From Sulfuricella sp. (GTDB lineage: Bacteria; Pseudomonadota; Gammaproteobacteria; Burkholderiales; Sulfuricellaceae): 64,000 nt of DNA. The DNA is taken from contig JAQTNE010000005.1 in assembly GCA_028713975.1 (NCBI GenBank), positions 62,001-126,000 on the forward strand. Reading direction: 5' to 3'. Position 1 is the first letter of the stretch; the number at the start of each line of letters is the position of its first letter. Below are positions 26,944 through 35,979 of this stretch, one piece after another. The notes under the pieces were generated by a model. It did not search any database. It was given only the letters and a program-made list of their open reading frames with translations, and was not told the origin of the DNA. The position numbers and the translations under genes were made by a program.

Positions 26944-27618
26944 TCAACGGCCATCGCTGATCTGGTAGCCGATTCCGCGCAAGGTTCTGATCAAGGGTTT
27001 ATCCGCCTGCTTGTCGATGGCGCTGCGCAGGATATGCAGGTGTGCCCGCAAGGCGTCGCTGTCGGGCGACGAATCACCCCAGATGCCGCGCTCCAGCTCC
27101 GCCCGCGGCAAAACACGGGGTGACTGCCGCATCAATATTTCCAGCATTTTGAGCGGGATCGGGGGCAGCTCAATGGATCGTTCGCCGCGCACCACTTTGA
27201 GCGTGGCGGGGTCGAAGGTCAGGTCGCCGACCCGAAGGATGGCCGGGCCTTCCCGCAACTGCGCGCGCCGCACCAATGCGCGCAGGCGCGCCTCCACTTC
27301 GCGCATGGCAAACGGCTTGACGACATAATCGTCGGCGCCGGCTTCCAGCCCGGCAATCTTGTCGTCCAGCGAATCGCGCGCCGTCAGCATCAGTACCGGG
27401 GTATTCCTGCCGGCTTCCCGCAGCCGCCGGCACAAGGTCAGTCCATCAATACCGGGCAGCATCACATCGAGGATGAGAACGTCATACTGGTTCGATGCCG
27501 CAAGGTGCAGGCCCGAAACGCCATCTCCCGCCAGATCCATGGCGTGCCCCCTGGCCTCAAAATAATCGAACAGGTTCAGCGCAAGATCGCGATTGTCTTC
27601 TATCAGGAGGATGTTCAT
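26944..27618 (-). CDS. OmpR-family response regulator
   Basis: 224 residues. Receiver domain with the acidic pair ED (7-8), phospho-acceptor Asp51 in DVLILDVMLPGIDG, and Lys in DDYVVKPF; C-terminal winged helix (VRGERSIELPPIPLKMLEIL, LRAHLHILRSAID, LRGIGYQIS). GGAGG precedes the ATG. It heads a minus-strand unit with the kinase, a small protein and SulP, and diverges from the FCSD-like gene. Confidence 0.95.
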   Translation of the reverse strand: MNILLIEDNRDLALNLFDYFEARGHAMDLAGDGVSGLHLAASNQYDVLILDVMLPGIDGLTLCRRLREAGRNTPVLMLTARDSLDDKIAGLEAGADDYVVKPFAMREVEARLRALVRRAQLREGPAILRVGDLTFDPATLKVVRGERSIELPPIPLKMLEILMRQSPRVLPRAELERGIWGDSSPDSDALRAHLHILRSAIDKQADKPLIRTLRGIGYQISDGR

Positions 27619-27655
27619 CTATATAAGGATATGCTCGACCCGGCAAAAATGTAAA

Positions 27656-27671
27656 TTTTGTTGCAACAAAA
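27656..27671. promoter_or_regulatory. Perfect 16-bp palindrome, candidate operator
   Basis: TTTTGTTGCAACAAAA, an exact inverted repeat 38 bases upstream of the response-regulator start and in the divergent region ahead of the FCSD-like gene. GTTGC recurs at 27681-27685, followed by the AT-rich TATTATAAAT (27686-27695), a possible -10 for the plus strand. It could bind the neighbouring OmpR-type regulator, but such regulators usually prefer direct repeats, so another factor is possible. The rest of 27619-27820 holds no gene. Confidence 0.5.
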
Positions 27672-27820
27672 AACAATGGTGTTGCTATTATAAATACTGG
27701 TGATAGAATAAATTCTACTTGCTGCGATGGGGTTATTTTTTATGAGCAGCAATCCCGGGATGTATTCGGGTGTACGCGAAGAAGTCTTTATTAAATAAAC
27801 TAAAACAATGGAGGTGGAGC

Positions 27821-29176
27821 GTGGATAAAGGCAATAATGAAATATCACGGCGCGGTTTTATCAAGTTAGGCGGCGCCGCCGCTGCAACCCTGGCGACAGG
27901 GGGGCTGGCTTCGTCGGTGGCACAGGCTGACGACAAGAAGGCGCACATGGTGGGAACAGGCGCCAAGGCCTATCTGCCCAAGGCAAAAGGGCCGCGTCTG
28001 GTTATCGTCGGCGGCGGCACTTCGGGTCTGACAATCGCCAAGTACGCAAAAAAAGAGTATCCCAAGTTCGACGTAGTACTGGTGGAAAAACGGGACATGT
28101 ATTCATCCTGCTTTTCCAGCAACCTGTGGTATGCCGGCGTAATCAACCTTGAATTCCTCGCCGACCACAGCTTCCTCGACGCTGCGAAAAACAACAATTA
28201 CACTTATTTCAATGCCACCTGCACCGGCCTGGATCGCGCTGCACGCAAGCTCTACACCAACCAGGGTGAAATCGCCTACGATTACCTGGTGCTTGCGCCC
28301 GGCATCGGCTACGACTATTCGCGCATCGGCGTAAAAGACCCGGAAACCGAGACCGCGCTGCGCACAATCTATCCGGCGGGCTTCACCATGCCGACCGAGC
28401 ACAGCACGATCAAGGCAAAGGTACAAGGCTTTGAAGGCGGCGTATTCATGCTGAATGTCCCGGGTGGCAACTACCGCTGCCTCCCCGCCCCTTATGAGCG
28501 CGCCTGCATGATCGCAGCCGCCTTCAAGAAGAACAAAGTCAAGGCCAAGGTGCTGGTGCTCGACCACAACCCCGACATCACCATCAAGGCAAAAGGCTTC
28601 CATGCGGCCTTCAACGAGCTGTACAAGGATTACATCGAATACAAACCTTCGATGGAAATCAAGAGCGTCGACCTGGAAAAGAAAACCATCAAAACCGAGT
28701 TCGACACCATCACCTTCGACGACGCCTCGATTTACCCCGGCGTGCGCGGGTCGAAGCTGCTGGAGCAGTTCGGCATCATGGATCCGAAGAACCCGCAAAA
28801 AGAAGCGCTGATCGACACCCTCAAATACAACGTGATTGGCGATGACCGGGTTTATGTTACGGGCGACTCCCGCCCCCATCCCTACTCCAAGAGCGCCAAC
28901 ACCTCCAATACCGAAGGCAAGTACGTGGCCAAGGTACTGGCGGCGCGTGCCCAAGGTAAGGATATCGAATGGTACAGCCCGGAGACCATCTGCTACTCCT
29001 TGGTAAACGCCAGCCCGCTGGAGGGCATCTCGGTGGACGCGACCTACGCCTACGATGCCAAGACCAAATCGTTCTCCTTCTCCAAAGACACCAAGATGTT
29101 CGAAGACCGCGATGCCTCCAAGGGTCGTGGAACGCTGTCCTGGGCGAAGGGCATGTATCGGGATCTGTTCGCTTAA
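27821..29176 (+). CDS. FCSD/FccB-like Tat-exported flavoprotein (sulfide dehydrogenase type)
   Basis: 451 residues from GTG 27821, with GGAGG 6 bases upstream; the ATG at 27770 is disfavoured. A twin-arginine signal, SRRGFIKLGG (Arg10-11), is followed by a FAD Rossmann motif RLVIVGGGTSGL (60-70) and a C-terminal FCSD flavin-binding-like domain. In flavocytochrome c sulfide dehydrogenase a redox-active disulfide next to FAD accepts sulfide; Cys220 (NYRCLPAPYERA) and Cys391 (TICYSLV) lie in corresponding places, by my comparison from memory. The usual FccA cytochrome subunit is absent; the next gene encodes a Rieske protein. Function as sulfide or thiol oxidase in the periplasm is inferred. Confidence 0.83.
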   Translation: MDKGNNEISRRGFIKLGGAAAATLATGGLASSVAQADDKKAHMVGTGAKAYLPKAKGPRLVIVGGGTSGLTIAKYAKKEYPKFDVVLVEKRDMYSSCFSSNLWYAGVINLEFLADHSFLDAAKNNNYTYFNATCTGLDRAARKLYTNQGEIAYDYLVLAPGIGYDYSRIGVKDPETETALRTIYPAGFTMPTEHSTIKAKVQGFEGGVFMLNVPGGNYRCLPAPYERACMIAAAFKKNKVKAKVLVLDHNPDITIKAKGFHAAFNELYKDYIEYKPSMEIKSVDLEKKTIKTEFDTITFDDASIYPGVRGSKLLEQFGIMDPKNPQKEALIDTLKYNVIGDDRVYVTGDSRPHPYSKSANTSNTEGKYVAKVLAARAQGKDIEWYSPETICYSLVNASPLEGISVDATYAYDAKTKSFSFSKDTKMFEDRDASKGRGTLSWAKGMYRDLFA

Positions 29177-29191
29177 TTTAGCCTCCTCTTT

Positions 29192-29219
29192 GACGGGGAC
29201 TTCGGTCCCCGTCTTTTTT
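29192..29219 (+). terminator. Intrinsic terminator after the FCSD-like gene
   Basis: GACGGGGAC (29192-29200) pairs with GTCCCCGTC (29205-29213) around a TTCG tetraloop closed by C-G, followed by TTTTTT. It stands between the flavoprotein and Rieske genes, so partial read-through or a separate promoter would be needed for the second gene. Confidence 0.9.
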
Positions 29220-29244
29220 ATCCAATAAATAGTCGGGAGAGGAA

Positions 29245-29958
29245 ATGGATCGGCGGAATTTTATTAAATTTTGTGGCGTTACGACGGCTCTTGCCGGTTT
29301 CCAGGCAGGATATCCGACTCTTAGGGCAGCAGAACTGAAGCAATACAACAAGGTCAAACTGGTTGACGGCAAAGGCCAGCCGATCAAAGCGAAAAACCTG
29401 ACCACCAAGGAATCATACGTCTTCAATTACCCATTCATGAGCACACCGGCCTTCCTGCTCAACCTGCCGACAAAACCGCCGGGGGGCGACAAACTGGTAG
29501 GAAAGGATGGCGAATATACCTGGGAAGGCGGAACCGGAGTAGACGGCACGGTAGTCGCTTTTACCGCCATTTGTTCCCATCAGCTCTCTTATCCGACGAA
29601 GGACGGCAGCCCGATCAGTTATTACGCCACCGAACCAAGTGAAGATGCCGGGAGAACCGGCGTGATCGTATGCTGCGAGCATGACCGGATTTACGATCCG
29701 GCGCAGGGCGGTAAAATGATCGCGACCAACAAGAAGGCGACGCAGCCCATGGCCGCCATCAGGCTGGAATACGATGCCGCCGCCGACGAGCTTTATGCTA
29801 CAGGCGTCTACGGCACGGAGCGTTTCAACGATTTCTTCAAGGCTTACAAGAAAGAGCTACTTGAAGAATACGGCCCTGGCGTTGCCAAGCAGGAGGTAGC
29901 GGATACGGCGGCGGTTCTGCTGTTGTCTGAATATTCCGCAACGAAGGATAAATGTTAG
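29245..29958 (+). CDS. Tat-exported Rieske [2Fe-2S] protein
   Basis: 237 residues. A twin-arginine signal (MDRRNFIKFCG, with little hydrophobic spacer charge) is followed by a Rieske-like domain: CSH (Cys110, His112) and CCEH (Cys143, His146) supply two Cys and two His ligands. The spacing between the two boxes (30 residues) is longer than in most Rieske proteins, and the extra disulfide cysteines of bc1-type Rieske proteins are not evident. It follows the FCSD-like flavoprotein and may be its electron acceptor in the periplasm. The C-terminus (about 195-237) is a helical extension. Confidence 0.82.
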   Translation: MDRRNFIKFCGVTTALAGFQAGYPTLRAAELKQYNKVKLVDGKGQPIKAKNLTTKESYVFNYPFMSTPAFLLNLPTKPPGGDKLVGKDGEYTWEGGTGVDGTVVAFTAICSHQLSYPTKDGSPISYYATEPSEDAGRTGVIVCCEHDRIYDPAQGGKMIATNKKATQPMAAIRLEYDAAADELYATGVYGTERFNDFFKAYKKELLEEYGPGVAKQEVADTAAVLLLSEYSATKDKC

Positions 29959-29999
29959 ATCCGGTTGGCTAGGCTAGCTACAATTATCCATATTTTAAC

Positions 30000-30035
30000 C
30001 ACCCTGTCCGTGCAATGCGGTCAGGGTGTATTTTC
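30000..30035 (+). terminator. Hairpin after the Rieske gene
   Basis: CACCCTG (30000-30006) pairs with CAGGGTG (30022-30028); the inner CCG/CGG extends the stem past one T-T mismatch. TATTTTC follows, a weak T-tract. The hairpin overlaps the stop of the convergent gene at 30021. Confidence 0.6.
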
Positions 30036-30734
30036 TTCCACGAACTGCGGGAAGTATTCCGCCGCAACGATATAGGTTCCATCGCAATTGAAGGAAGCGC
30101 GCACGATACCCTGGCTTAGGGAAATTGCCGCGTTGCGCAGATAAAATCCTTCGATGCCGCGCAGGCGGTTGAGCGACTGGGCGACCTGCTTGATGTCTTT
30201 TTTCGCCATCGGCTTCCAGTTTTCGCGCTGTTCATCCATCAGCTCACGCCAGTGCGGCGGCAGATATTCGCGTACCGGGCCGGTCTGGACTATATCGCGC
30301 ACCCGGCTGATGATCTTCATTTTTTTCTGGTAGGGCACACGCACAAAATGGCGCGCCACATAGCCCGGCTGGATCAGCGCGATGGCATCGTGGATTTCAT
30401 AATTGAACGGATTGAACACCGACTCGGTGCGCACCTCGCTCGAGTTGAAGCCGATGTAAATACTGAAGCAGCCGGTCTTGCGCAGCAGCCATTCGCAGGT
30501 TTCCAGCACCTTGCCGGCCTCCGCATCCATGCGGCTTTCCTGGCGTGGACGCAGCGCCACGGTCTCGCGCAAGCTCGGGTCGCCCTTGATGCTGACAAAC
30601 AACTTGCCCTGGGGCAGGCCGAATGCGCCGACAATCGCCTCATGCAGGACGCGGAGATTGCGGTCATCCTCAATCGCCGCAGCATCCTGGCCGGAGTCAA
30701 TCGGCTGCGAAGCCTGTTTTTGCTTTTTAGTCAT
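30021..30734 (-). CDS. Uncharacterised protein beside the EAL-CBS-GGDEF gene
   Basis: Not recognised. 237 residues, soluble, without a signal peptide. Charged N-terminus (MTKKQKQ, then SGQDAAAIEDD). Recognisable stretches include GCFSIYIGFNSSEVRTESVF, FNYEIHDAIALIQPGYVARH and YLPPHWRELMDEQRENWKP. Encoded 29 bases downstream of the EAL-CBS-GGDEF protein on the same strand, so the two are probably one operon. It could be a partner or effector of that protein; there is no direct evidence. Confidence 0.7.
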   Translation of the reverse strand: MTKKQKQASQPIDSGQDAAAIEDDRNLRVLHEAIVGAFGLPQGKLFVSIKGDPSLRETVALRPRQESRMDAEAGKVLETCEWLLRKTGCFSIYIGFNSSEVRTESVFNPFNYEIHDAIALIQPGYVARHFVRVPYQKKMKIISRVRDIVQTGPVREYLPPHWRELMDEQRENWKPMAKKDIKQVAQSLNRLRGIEGFYLRNAAISLSQGIVRASFNCDGTYIVAAEYFPQFVEENTP

Positions 30735-30763
30735 CGTATGAATTTCATGTTATTGCTGCGGCA

Positions 30764-32707
30764 TTAAACAGCGCCCTCCAGCGAGAAATCCATGGACGGC
30801 CCCGCTTCGGCACATGCGGTTCGGCGCTCGATAAACAGGCTGTTGCCGGGAATTCCCTTGGCCTGTTTTTTCGCGTCGGCGGCAGCAGCCGAAATTTTAT
30901 GGTGCGAAGCATGCATGCAGGACACGACCGGCACAACCCCGATGGAAAGGCTGGTCAGTGGGCAGAACACTTCGTGGCCGCGGCGATCCCTGGCCACATA
31001 GCCTTGCCGCTCCCGATCCGCGGCGCTGAAAAACTCCAGGATCGCCGTTGCAAAACGATTCAGTGCCGCCTGGCAACGCGCCTCCCAGTCCGCGCTCTGG
31101 AACAGGATGATAAAGTCGTCGCCGCCAATATGGCCGATAAAATCGCGATCCGGGTCGCACGCTTCGGAGAGGATTTTCCCAGTCATCTGGATCACGTTGT
31201 CGCCGCTATGGTAGCCATACACGTCATTGAACGGCTTGAAGTGGTCGAGATCGCAATAACAGGCGTAAAACTCCACGCCGCTGTCCAGCAGCAAGGCGAT
31301 CTGCTGGTTGATCGGTTCATTGCCCGGCAGCAGGGTCAGCGGATTGGCATAGCGGGCGGCGCTGATCTGCATCTGGGTAATTTCTCGCACCAGGTCGTGG
31401 CCGGTTCCCATGCCGAGATATTGTCCGCGATCGGTGATGATGAAGCCGTTCGACAAGTGATGCCGGTCCGCCTCGACGATGGCATGGCTCAGTTCATGGA
31501 TGCCCATGTCTTTTTCCACAATCAGCGGGGTGGCATCCATCAGCCGGGTGCAGGGCTTCTTGCCGAACAGTTCGCGCCGATAGGGTCGGGCAAAGCCGTC
31601 GATCAGCGCATTACGGTTGACCAGGCCAACCGGCGAACCATTTTCCACCACCGGCAATGCCTGTAACTCCGGGTCGCTGATGAACATATCATAAAGCACT
31701 TCGTTGGGCGTATCCGGCGCCACAACCTGGCACTCCCGCAACAGCTTGAGCACGGTAACCGTCTTGGGGCCGGCCCGGCCATTTTGAGGATGGCTCGGAG
31801 TAATTTTATTCCCTAATGCCTTGGATACTCCGGCAGAAAGTGCCGTGACCGGCTGGCTGTTGGGACGGGCGATATGATAGCCCTGGCCGTAGGCAATGCC
31901 CAAATCCTTGATCACTCGAAGTTCTGCCTCGGTTTCGATACCCTCGGCAACCACTCTGGTGCCGGATTTTTCTGCGATTTGCTGAATCGAGCTGACAAAT
32001 TGCCGCTTCACCGGGTTCTGGTCGATACCCTGAATGAAGTGCATGTCTATTTTGACGTATTCTGGCCGCAGCTCCGACCAGAGTCGCAGGCTGGAAAAGC
32101 CTTCGCCCAGGTCGTCGATGGCGATTTCAAAACCCATGGCACGGTAATGCCTGGCCGCTTCGCGCAACAAATCATAGTCAAGGGTACGCTGGTTTTCCGT
32201 CAACTCGATAATGACCCGATCAGGCCGGATGCCCAGATTGTGAATGTAGCCCAGCGTCTCGCCATACTTGGCGTTGCGCGGTAGCAGGCATTCCGGGCTG
32301 ACATTGAGGAACAGCTTACCGGGCAGATCAAGCTTGGCGAAATTTTCCAGCACCACCTGACGGCACAGATGCTCCACCTCGACCGCCAAACCGCTTTCGC
32401 TGGCAGCACGGAACAGGTTGACCGGCGCATGCAGAGGACTATCGGAAGGCCCGCGAATTAGCCCCTCGTAACCAATTATCTCGCTGCGCCCCATGGAAAT
32501 AATCGGCTGGAACAAAGCCGTCAGCCGGCGCTGCTCGATGATTTCCTGCAACTCGATAATTTCCTGTAACCATGGATATGCCTGCGTTTCGTTTTCATCC
32601 CAAGCGGCAGATGCCGATGCCATATGGCTGACAGCCCTTGCCTGAAACTTCGCGCTCCCTGGCGAACCGCCGAAAAATCCAAAATGGGTATTAGACGATA
32701 CTTGCAT
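30764..32707 (-). CDS. EAL-CBS-GGDEF protein with atypical motifs
   Basis: 647 residues from ATG 32707 (GAGGGA upstream); the frame is open further to 33163 but that overlaps ppk1 and is not used. An EAL domain comes first (about 60-300): the signature reads EGL (81-83, EGLIRGP) instead of EAL; NVSPECL, ELTENQ, IAIDDLGEGFSSL, KIDMHF and VVAEGIETEAEL remain. Then a pair of CBS domains (about 330-460; GSPVGLVNRNALIDGFARPY), then GGDEF, reading GGDDF (IGHIGGDDFIIL). This domain order, with nucleotide-sensing CBS in the middle, suggests an energy-linked c-di-GMP switch. Followed by the uncharacterised 30021 gene. Confidence 0.9.
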   Translation of the reverse strand: MQVSSNTHFGFFGGSPGSAKFQARAVSHMASASAAWDENETQAYPWLQEIIELQEIIEQRRLTALFQPIISMGRSEIIGYEGLIRGPSDSPLHAPVNLFRAASESGLAVEVEHLCRQVVLENFAKLDLPGKLFLNVSPECLLPRNAKYGETLGYIHNLGIRPDRVIIELTENQRTLDYDLLREAARHYRAMGFEIAIDDLGEGFSSLRLWSELRPEYVKIDMHFIQGIDQNPVKRQFVSSIQQIAEKSGTRVVAEGIETEAELRVIKDLGIAYGQGYHIARPNSQPVTALSAGVSKALGNKITPSHPQNGRAGPKTVTVLKLLRECQVVAPDTPNEVLYDMFISDPELQALPVVENGSPVGLVNRNALIDGFARPYRRELFGKKPCTRLMDATPLIVEKDMGIHELSHAIVEADRHHLSNGFIITDRGQYLGMGTGHDLVREITQMQISAARYANPLTLLPGNEPINQQIALLLDSGVEFYACYCDLDHFKPFNDVYGYHSGDNVIQMTGKILSEACDPDRDFIGHIGGDDFIILFQSADWEARCQAALNRFATAILEFFSAADRERQGYVARDRRGHEVFCPLTSLSIGVVPVVSCMHASHHKISAAAADAKKQAKGIPGNSLFIERRTACAEAGPSMDFSLEGAV

Positions 32708-32799
32708 TGGCTTTCCCTCGCTCTTTATCCATGGTGTGCGAGAGATACTAAGCCCGATTTGTGACAGCAATGTGACGCTGCACAAGATTTGAAGGATTT

Positions 32800-34869
32800 C
32801 TATTTCACCGGCTGCGACAGTTCCTGCAGGAGCTGCAACTGGGCAGAGACCACTTTGCCGCGCGGCTTCTTGCGGCGGAAATTGCCTTCCGAATCCATTT
32901 CCCAGGCATGGCTGTTGTCCCTGAGATAAGGTTCCAGCCCTTCCTTGATCACCCGCTTTTTCAGCTTGGCGTCCAGCACCGGGAAACAGACCTCGACGCG
33001 GCGGAAGAAATTGCGCTGCATCCAGTCCGCGCTGGACAGGTAAACGGCATGCGCGCCGCCATTGCAGAAATGGAAAATGCGCGAATGCTCGAGGAAGCGG
33101 CCAATGACGGAGCGCACCCGGATGTTTTCGGATATGCCGGGAATGCCCGGTCGCAATGCGCACACCCCACGCACGATCAGGTCGATCTTGACCCCGGCTA
33201 TAGAAGCATCGTAGAGCGCGCTGATGATCTGCGGTTCGAGCAGGGCATTCATCTTGGCGACGATGAAAGCCTTTTTGCCGGCGCGCGCATTGGCCGCCTC
33301 GGCCTCGATCGCCGCCATCATTTTACTGTGCAGAGTGAATGGCGACTGCAGCAAGTGGGTCAACTTGCCCGCCTTGCCCATGCCGGTGAGTTGCAGGAAC
33401 ACATCGTTGACATCACTGCCGATTTTTTCGTCGCAGGTAAACAGGCCGAAATCGGTATACAGCTTGGCGGTGCGCGGATGGTAATTGCCCGTGCCGAGAT
33501 GCACATAGCGGCGCAGCCCGTCCTCCTCGCGCCGCACCACCAGCAGCATCTTGGCGTGAGTCTTGTAGCCGACCACGCCGTACACCACGTGCGCGCCGGC
33601 ATTTTCCAGGCGCTCCGCCCAATTGATGTTGGCTTCTTCGTCGAACCGCGCCAGCAACTCCAGCACCACGGTGACTTCCTTGCCGCTCTGCACCGCCTTG
33701 ATCAGCGCCGCCATCAGTGCGGAATCGGTGCCGGTGCGATAGATGGTCTGCTTGATTGCCAGCACGCTGGGATCCTGCGCCGCCTGCTGGATGAAATCGA
33801 CCACCGGGTTAAACGACTGATAGGGGTGATGCAGCAGGATGTCGCCGTTCCTGATCGCCTGGAACATGTCGGGCTGCTTGGTCACCGCTGACGGAGTGCC
33901 GGGAATGAAGGGCGGATATTTCAGGTCAGGGCGATCGACCCCGTCGGGAATCTGCATCAACCGCACCAGGTTGACCAGGCCGTTGACCTGATACAGATCC
34001 TCCTGGTTCAGGCCGAACTGCCCCATCAGAAAACTGGTCATTTCCGGCGAACAGTTATCCGCCACTTCCAGACGGACAGCGTTGCCGAAGTTGCGCTGCG
34101 GCAATTCCCCCTGCAACGCCTCGCGCAGGTTCTTGACCTCCTCTTCGTCCACGAAGAGATCCGAATTGCGCGTCACCCGGAACTGATAACAGCCCTTCAC
34201 GTGCATACCGGAAAACAGTTCACCCACATGGGCGTGGAGAATCGAAGAAAGAAAGACGAAGCCGTATTCGCAGCCGGCGATCTCGGGCGGCATCCTGATC
34301 ACGCGCGGCAGGGAACGCGGCGCCTGCACGATGGCAGCGCCGGAAGCACGGCCGAAGGCATCCTTGCCTTCCAGCTCGACCGCGAAATTCAAACTTTTGT
34401 TCAACACCCGCGGAAAAGGATGGGAAGGATCAAGCCCGATCGGTGAAAGCACCGGCATCAATTCGTTAAAGAAGAAATCCCGTATCCATTCGGTCTGCGC
34501 CTCGTGCCAGTGGGTACGGCGCAAGAAACGGATGTCATGGCGCGCCAGTTCGGGCAGGATCACCTCGTTCAAAAGCTGGTATTGCTCGTCCACCAGTTGA
34601 TGCGCCTGTTCGTTCACCAGCCTGAACGCCTGCCGCGCCGACATGCCGTCCGGCCCCGTTGCCGTAACGTTCAGCGCAATCTGCTCTTTCAGGCCGGCAA
34701 CACGGACTTCAAAAAACTCGTCCAGGTTGCTGCTGACAATGCACAGGAATTTCAGCCGTTCCAGCAGCGGATTGCGGCGATCCTCCGCCTGCGCCAGCAC
34801 GCGCCGGTTGAAGGCAAGCTGGCCGAGTTCACGGTTGATATAGTATTCCGGGGCATGCAGGCTGGTCAT
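32800..34869 (-). CDS. ppk1: Polyphosphate kinase 1
   Basis: Makes polyphosphate from ATP reversibly. 689 residues, the usual length. N domain begins YINRELGQLAFNRRVLAQA, and SSNLDEFFEVRVAGLKEQ is the family hallmark. The autophosphorylated histidine lies in YKTHAKMLLVVRRE; IGRFLEHSRIFHF and SADWMQRNFFRRVEV follow. Monocistronic as far as can be seen. Its distance from phoU (about 9 kb) is notable since both act in phosphate metabolism. Confidence 0.96.
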   Translation of the reverse strand: MTSLHAPEYYINRELGQLAFNRRVLAQAEDRRNPLLERLKFLCIVSSNLDEFFEVRVAGLKEQIALNVTATGPDGMSARQAFRLVNEQAHQLVDEQYQLLNEVILPELARHDIRFLRRTHWHEAQTEWIRDFFFNELMPVLSPIGLDPSHPFPRVLNKSLNFAVELEGKDAFGRASGAAIVQAPRSLPRVIRMPPEIAGCEYGFVFLSSILHAHVGELFSGMHVKGCYQFRVTRNSDLFVDEEEVKNLREALQGELPQRNFGNAVRLEVADNCSPEMTSFLMGQFGLNQEDLYQVNGLVNLVRLMQIPDGVDRPDLKYPPFIPGTPSAVTKQPDMFQAIRNGDILLHHPYQSFNPVVDFIQQAAQDPSVLAIKQTIYRTGTDSALMAALIKAVQSGKEVTVVLELLARFDEEANINWAERLENAGAHVVYGVVGYKTHAKMLLVVRREEDGLRRYVHLGTGNYHPRTAKLYTDFGLFTCDEKIGSDVNDVFLQLTGMGKAGKLTHLLQSPFTLHSKMMAAIEAEAANARAGKKAFIVAKMNALLEPQIISALYDASIAGVKIDLIVRGVCALRPGIPGISENIRVRSVIGRFLEHSRIFHFCNGGAHAVYLSSADWMQRNFFRRVEVCFPVLDAKLKKRVIKEGLEPYLRDNSHAWEMDSEGNFRRKKPRGKVVSAQLQLLQELSQPVK

Positions 34870-34951
34870 GGTGAATCCTGGAAATGATGGTTCTTTGAGG
34901 GCGGCGAGGGGTGAAGCGTAAAAACCACCACCCCGTTTTATGCCTCACGCA

Positions 34952-35224
34952 TTAATGCTTCGGCGGCACATAGCCCGACACATTGTCTGCCCCGGCGCCG
35001 AAAAAATATGACTCGACCTGCTCCGCCAGATACTTGCGCGCGCTTGGGTCGGCCATGTTGAGGCGGTTTTCGTTGATCAGCATGGTCTGGTGCTTGAGCC
35101 AAGCCGCCCACGCCTCCTTGGAAACGTTCTCATAAATCCGCTTGCCGAGCTCACCGGGGTAGGGAGGGAAATCCAGCCCGTCCGCCTCGCGACCGAGCTT
35201 CACGCATTTCACTGTTCTTGCCAT
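34952..35224 (-). CDS. yggX: Probable Fe(2+)-trafficking protein YggX
   Basis: 90 residues from ATG 35224 ([20 protein letters not shown]); upstream in-frame ATG 35230 is less typical. Contains the family's [20 protein letters not shown] and the conserved Cys7. E. coli YggX protects iron-sulfur clusters against oxidative damage. The 82 bases to ppk1 have only short complementary stretches. Confidence 0.95.
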   Translation of the reverse strand: MARTVKCVKLGREADGLDFPPYPGELGKRIYENVSKEAWAAWLKHQTMLINENRLNMADPSARKYLAEQVESYFFGAGADNVSGYVPPKH

Positions 35225-35343
35225 GATCATGTCTCCATGCTTAACCGAAAAATTGCATGATAGCGCAAAGTTTGGTCTTAAGCCTCCTTTAAGGAACAGT
35301 TGTTACAGTGCGTCCCATACAGTTTCCATGAAGGAGAATTCCC

Positions 35344-35979
35344 ATGTCACCAATCTGTTATGAACGGCAAAAAGTCTATGACGGCATATTGCGCCTGATC
35401 CACGCCTGGAACGGGCTTGCCATAATCAGCTTGATCCTGACCGGCACCGTGTCCGACCTGTTCGAACACGGTGCCAGCGAAAAAGCCCTGTGGCAAATCC
35501 ACATTCTGTTCGGTTACGGCTTGCTGCTCGGACTGACAGCACGTCTTGCCTGGGGTCTGGTCGGCCCGGAGCATGCCCGTTTTTCCGACATGTGGCACCC
35601 GAAGGTGTGGTGGCGCGCAGTGCGTCATTTCAACTTCAAAACAACACCGCATTTCGGCCACCATCCACTGGCGAGCGCCGCCTACCTCACCGTTTACGGC
35701 CTGCTGCTGGTCATGGCCGTAACCGGTGTGGGACTCGCAGCCATTGAGCATAATACCGGGCCGCTAGCTTCTTTGCTGGGGGATAGCGTCTGGCTCAAGG
35801 GAATTTTCAAGGAACCGCACGAGGTCATCTACTCGCTGCTGATCGGCTTCGTCGTCATTCACGTCACCGCGCTGATCTGGCACGAGACCGTGGGGAAAAC
35901 TCCACTGGCCCAGAGTATGGTCAGCGGCTTTCAATATCACATTGCACAAGGAGAAACCAATGAACAAAATGATAAATAG
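35344..35979 (+). CDS. Cytochrome b561-type membrane protein
   Basis: 211 residues, four hydrophobic segments (about 20-40, 50-70, 105-130, 160-180) with the pattern of Ni-Fe-hydrogenase/formate-type cytochrome b. Haem-ligand histidines are likely in LRLIHAWNGLA, WQIHILFGYGL and FVVIHVTALIWHE. Good ribosome site GAAGGAG. It overlaps the following c-type cytochrome gene by 20 bases. Likely passes electrons between the quinone pool and the two periplasmic cytochromes downstream. Confidence 0.9.
   Translation: MSPICYERQKVYDGILRLIHAWNGLAIISLILTGTVSDLFEHGASEKALWQIHILFGYGLLLGLTARLAWGLVGPEHARFSDMWHPKVWWRAVRHFNFKTTPHFGHHPLASAAYLTVYGLLLVMAVTGVGLAAIEHNTGPLASLLGDSVWLKGIFKEPHEVIYSLLIGFVVIHVTALIWHETVGKTPLAQSMVSGFQYHIAQGETNEQNDK

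Noticed and set aside
32708-33163. N-terminal extension of the EAL-CBS-GGDEF protein
   Set aside because: It overlaps ppk1 on the same strand in another frame and is Arg/Gly/Pro-rich; ATG 32707 has a good ribosome site.
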